From NCBI GenBank assembly GCA_025267735.1, contig CM046299.1:12608232-12672231 (forward strand): 64,000 bases of DNA. The letters are read 5' to 3'. This document shows, piece after piece, positions 62,470 to 64,000 of the stretch. Origin of the DNA: Mactra quadrangularis. Lineage: Eukaryota; Mollusca; Bivalvia; Venerida; Mactridae. The translations under genes were made by a program, and so were the position numbers. The notes under the pieces are model-generated. The model saw only the letters and a program-made list of their open reading frames with translations. It was not told where the DNA came from and did no database searches. How positions within the stretch are numbered: position 1 is the stretch's first letter; the number at the start of each line of letters is the position of its first letter.

Positions 62470-62640
62470 TTATCCGGTATGGCCATACCCTTCCATGCAA
62501 ATTCGACAATTGTGTCCATTTTTTCTATAAGTAAGGTATATGGAGAAGTAATCGGTCTTGTAGGAAGAAGGTTAGGTCCACTGGTTGTCTAAAAACGACT
62601 ATAATTTGCGTTGACGCGGCGTTTTAACATAATCCTCCCA
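62470..62640 (+). repeat. SINE family 2, partial
   Basis: GGCCATACCCTTCCATGCAA, then GTGTCCATTTTTTCTATAAG and TATGGAGAAG...GAAGGTTAGG match the family; the tail shows GTTGACGCGGCGTTTTAAC, a form of the GGCGTTAAAC tail. Confidence 0.55.
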
Positions 62641-63179
62641 AAATAGATAGTCAAAGGAATGTCAACTATGTGCACACATATAAGGCACGGAAATCGTGTC
62701 TATTTTTCGTTTTAAACACGAGGGGTGTTCAATAAATCCATCGCACAACTTGTTATCACGCTGTGAGTTTAGGCAAGGGTAATGCCGGTATTCCGTCTAT
62801 ACGAGAACGTGTAGCGTGAACGTGAAGCGCAAACGTATAAAATCAAACAAACGATTTTTTATTGTATGCATATAATTCTTATCGGCGTGAGTGCACGGCA
62901 TTTACGGACGAGAAGCCATCATGAATGGTCCTGTCTATGCCAGATGCAACAGAAAAAACTTATTGAAACAATTAGAAAGTGCACTATCCTTGTACGGCAC
63001 GCCTCTACAGGAGTACAGACATCGAAGACCTGGTGTTACAGACAATTGCAGACTCATTCAATATTCCTGGCTTGAAAGGTACACCTAACATCAATTTATT
63101 TTAGTTAAAAAAGTGTTAATTTAAGTGTATGTAGTTTTTGCAAGCTTGCTTATGATAATTCTGTTGTTATTACAAAATT

Positions 63180-63820
63180 CATGACTCTCTCAATATTCCA
63201 GGCTTGAATTGTACACCTAACATAAATTAATTATCACGTTAACCGGATGAATGAAATAGTGCGAGCGTGAAAAGTTTCACGCTCACGCTAAACGGTCACG
63301 TCGCGCTCCTAGTCCGGCCAACACTAAGGATGACCTTGCACGAAATGATGTAGAAAATGCTATTCAATTTATTGGTAGACATGGTCTTACTGGTTCCAAA
63401 TCCGATTGATGCCACTTTGTCATCCTTGGGCAACTCCCAGAATCCAAGATGGCGACCAAGATGGCGGCTAGAGGCTAAATTATACATGCAAAATGTGTTT
63501 TTACACATCATGTTCTTAAAATGAAGGACAAAAGTGATTTCAACATTTGTACATCTAGTTTGTTAAGTTTTGTTATTCATATACAAATGTTTAAATTCAA
63601 AATGGCGGTCAAAATGGCGTCAAAATGGCGGACAAAGGCTTTTAGCCCAGTATATAAAGAACAAACTGGCAGAAAGAGACTGAGTGGTGTAGAAAGTTTT
63701 TTACTTATAAAATAGTTCATGTCATTAAAGAAACCGATTAATTTCACTAAGTTAAAAGTTTAATATTATAAAGAATTATAAATCCAAAATGGCGGCTAAA
63801 ATGGTTGATGTAATCTAATA
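63180..63820 (+). repeat. Repeat-like region with AAAATGGCGG motifs
   Basis: 63183-63235 is a diverged copy of 63050-63105 (TCAATATTCC...GGCTTGAA...GTACACCTAACAT). 63440-63800 has seven ATGGCG/ATGGCT motifs, among them CCAAGATGGCGACCAAGATG. Short frames here are not convincing genes. Confidence 0.4.
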
Positions 63821-64000
63821 GTTTAGTATATAATATACATATATGAACGGAAACAAACGCATGTGGGTTTAAGTTTCAATGTTTTTTTGTTTCTTTTTAA
63901 CCTTAAACTCTCCAGTTTGTAAAACTACCCACCTGATCATCTATTAGCAACTCAAGATTCAAGGTAGAGTCCAAGATTACGGTTACGAAGCAAATTCAAC

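Noticed and set aside
62113..62740. Transposon bounded by TTTTGAACACCCC and GGGGTGTTCAATAA
   Set aside because: The two ends face the wrong way (inside out) for a single element, so they cannot bound one transposon; they may be ends of two separate remnants.
62866..63088. Overlapping + strand frames of 65-69 codons
   Set aside because: Part of the segment is duplicated at 63183, codon pattern is not convincing, and no homology is recognised.

Overview
The window looks like nuclear DNA of a bivalve mollusc, most probably a heterodont clam relative (inference). It is AT-rich. Its genes are split into short exons by long introns with clean GT...AG borders. The introns are packed with tRNA-derived SINEs, short inverted-repeat transposons and elements starting TTAGCTC and ending CTTGTT, of a kind I associate with bivalve genomes. 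No bacterial operon, CRISPR array, viral genome or toxin gene was seen.

Two protein genes can be read, and they converge. On the + strand (2204-25444, 5' part outside the window) is the 3' half of a nephrin/Hibris/SNS-like immunoglobulin-superfamily adhesion receptor. Ten exons in continuous phase encode half of the last Ig domain, one FN3 domain, a transmembrane helix and a tail of about 276 residues. The tail carries tyrosine motifs, an NPNY motif, an SH3-type proline motif and a hydrophobic C-terminus suited to PDZ binding. On the - strand (55199-40892) is a complete BZW1/BZW2 (eIF5-mimic protein, 5MP) gene. Its 13 coding exons encode about 417 residues, against 419 in human BZW2.

Layout: 1-2203, intron or upstream part of the receptor gene; 2204-25444, receptor exons; about 26150, its likely polyadenylation site; 26150-40891, a 15 kb convergent intergenic region made of 3' flanks and repeats; 40892-55205, bzw; about 56900-57050, a CpG-richer stretch that probably holds the bzw promoter and 5' untranslated exon; 57050-64000, no recognisable gene, with some promoter-like motifs and repeat remnants. 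The two genes have no evident functional link: one is a cell-surface adhesion and signalling receptor, the other a cytosolic regulator of start-codon selection.

Most of the unusual content is mobile DNA. Two hAT-like MITEs have 8-bp target duplications. Two elements with Harbinger-like ends have 3-bp TNA duplications, one of them 1.8 kb long inside bzw intron 1. There are a pogo-like MITE with a TA duplication, several long palindromes, four tRNA-SINE families and four Helentron-like element families that share one end architecture. A minisatellite upstream of the Ig exon appears to be built from the first bases of that exon. All calls come from reading the sequence by eye; no database search was possible.
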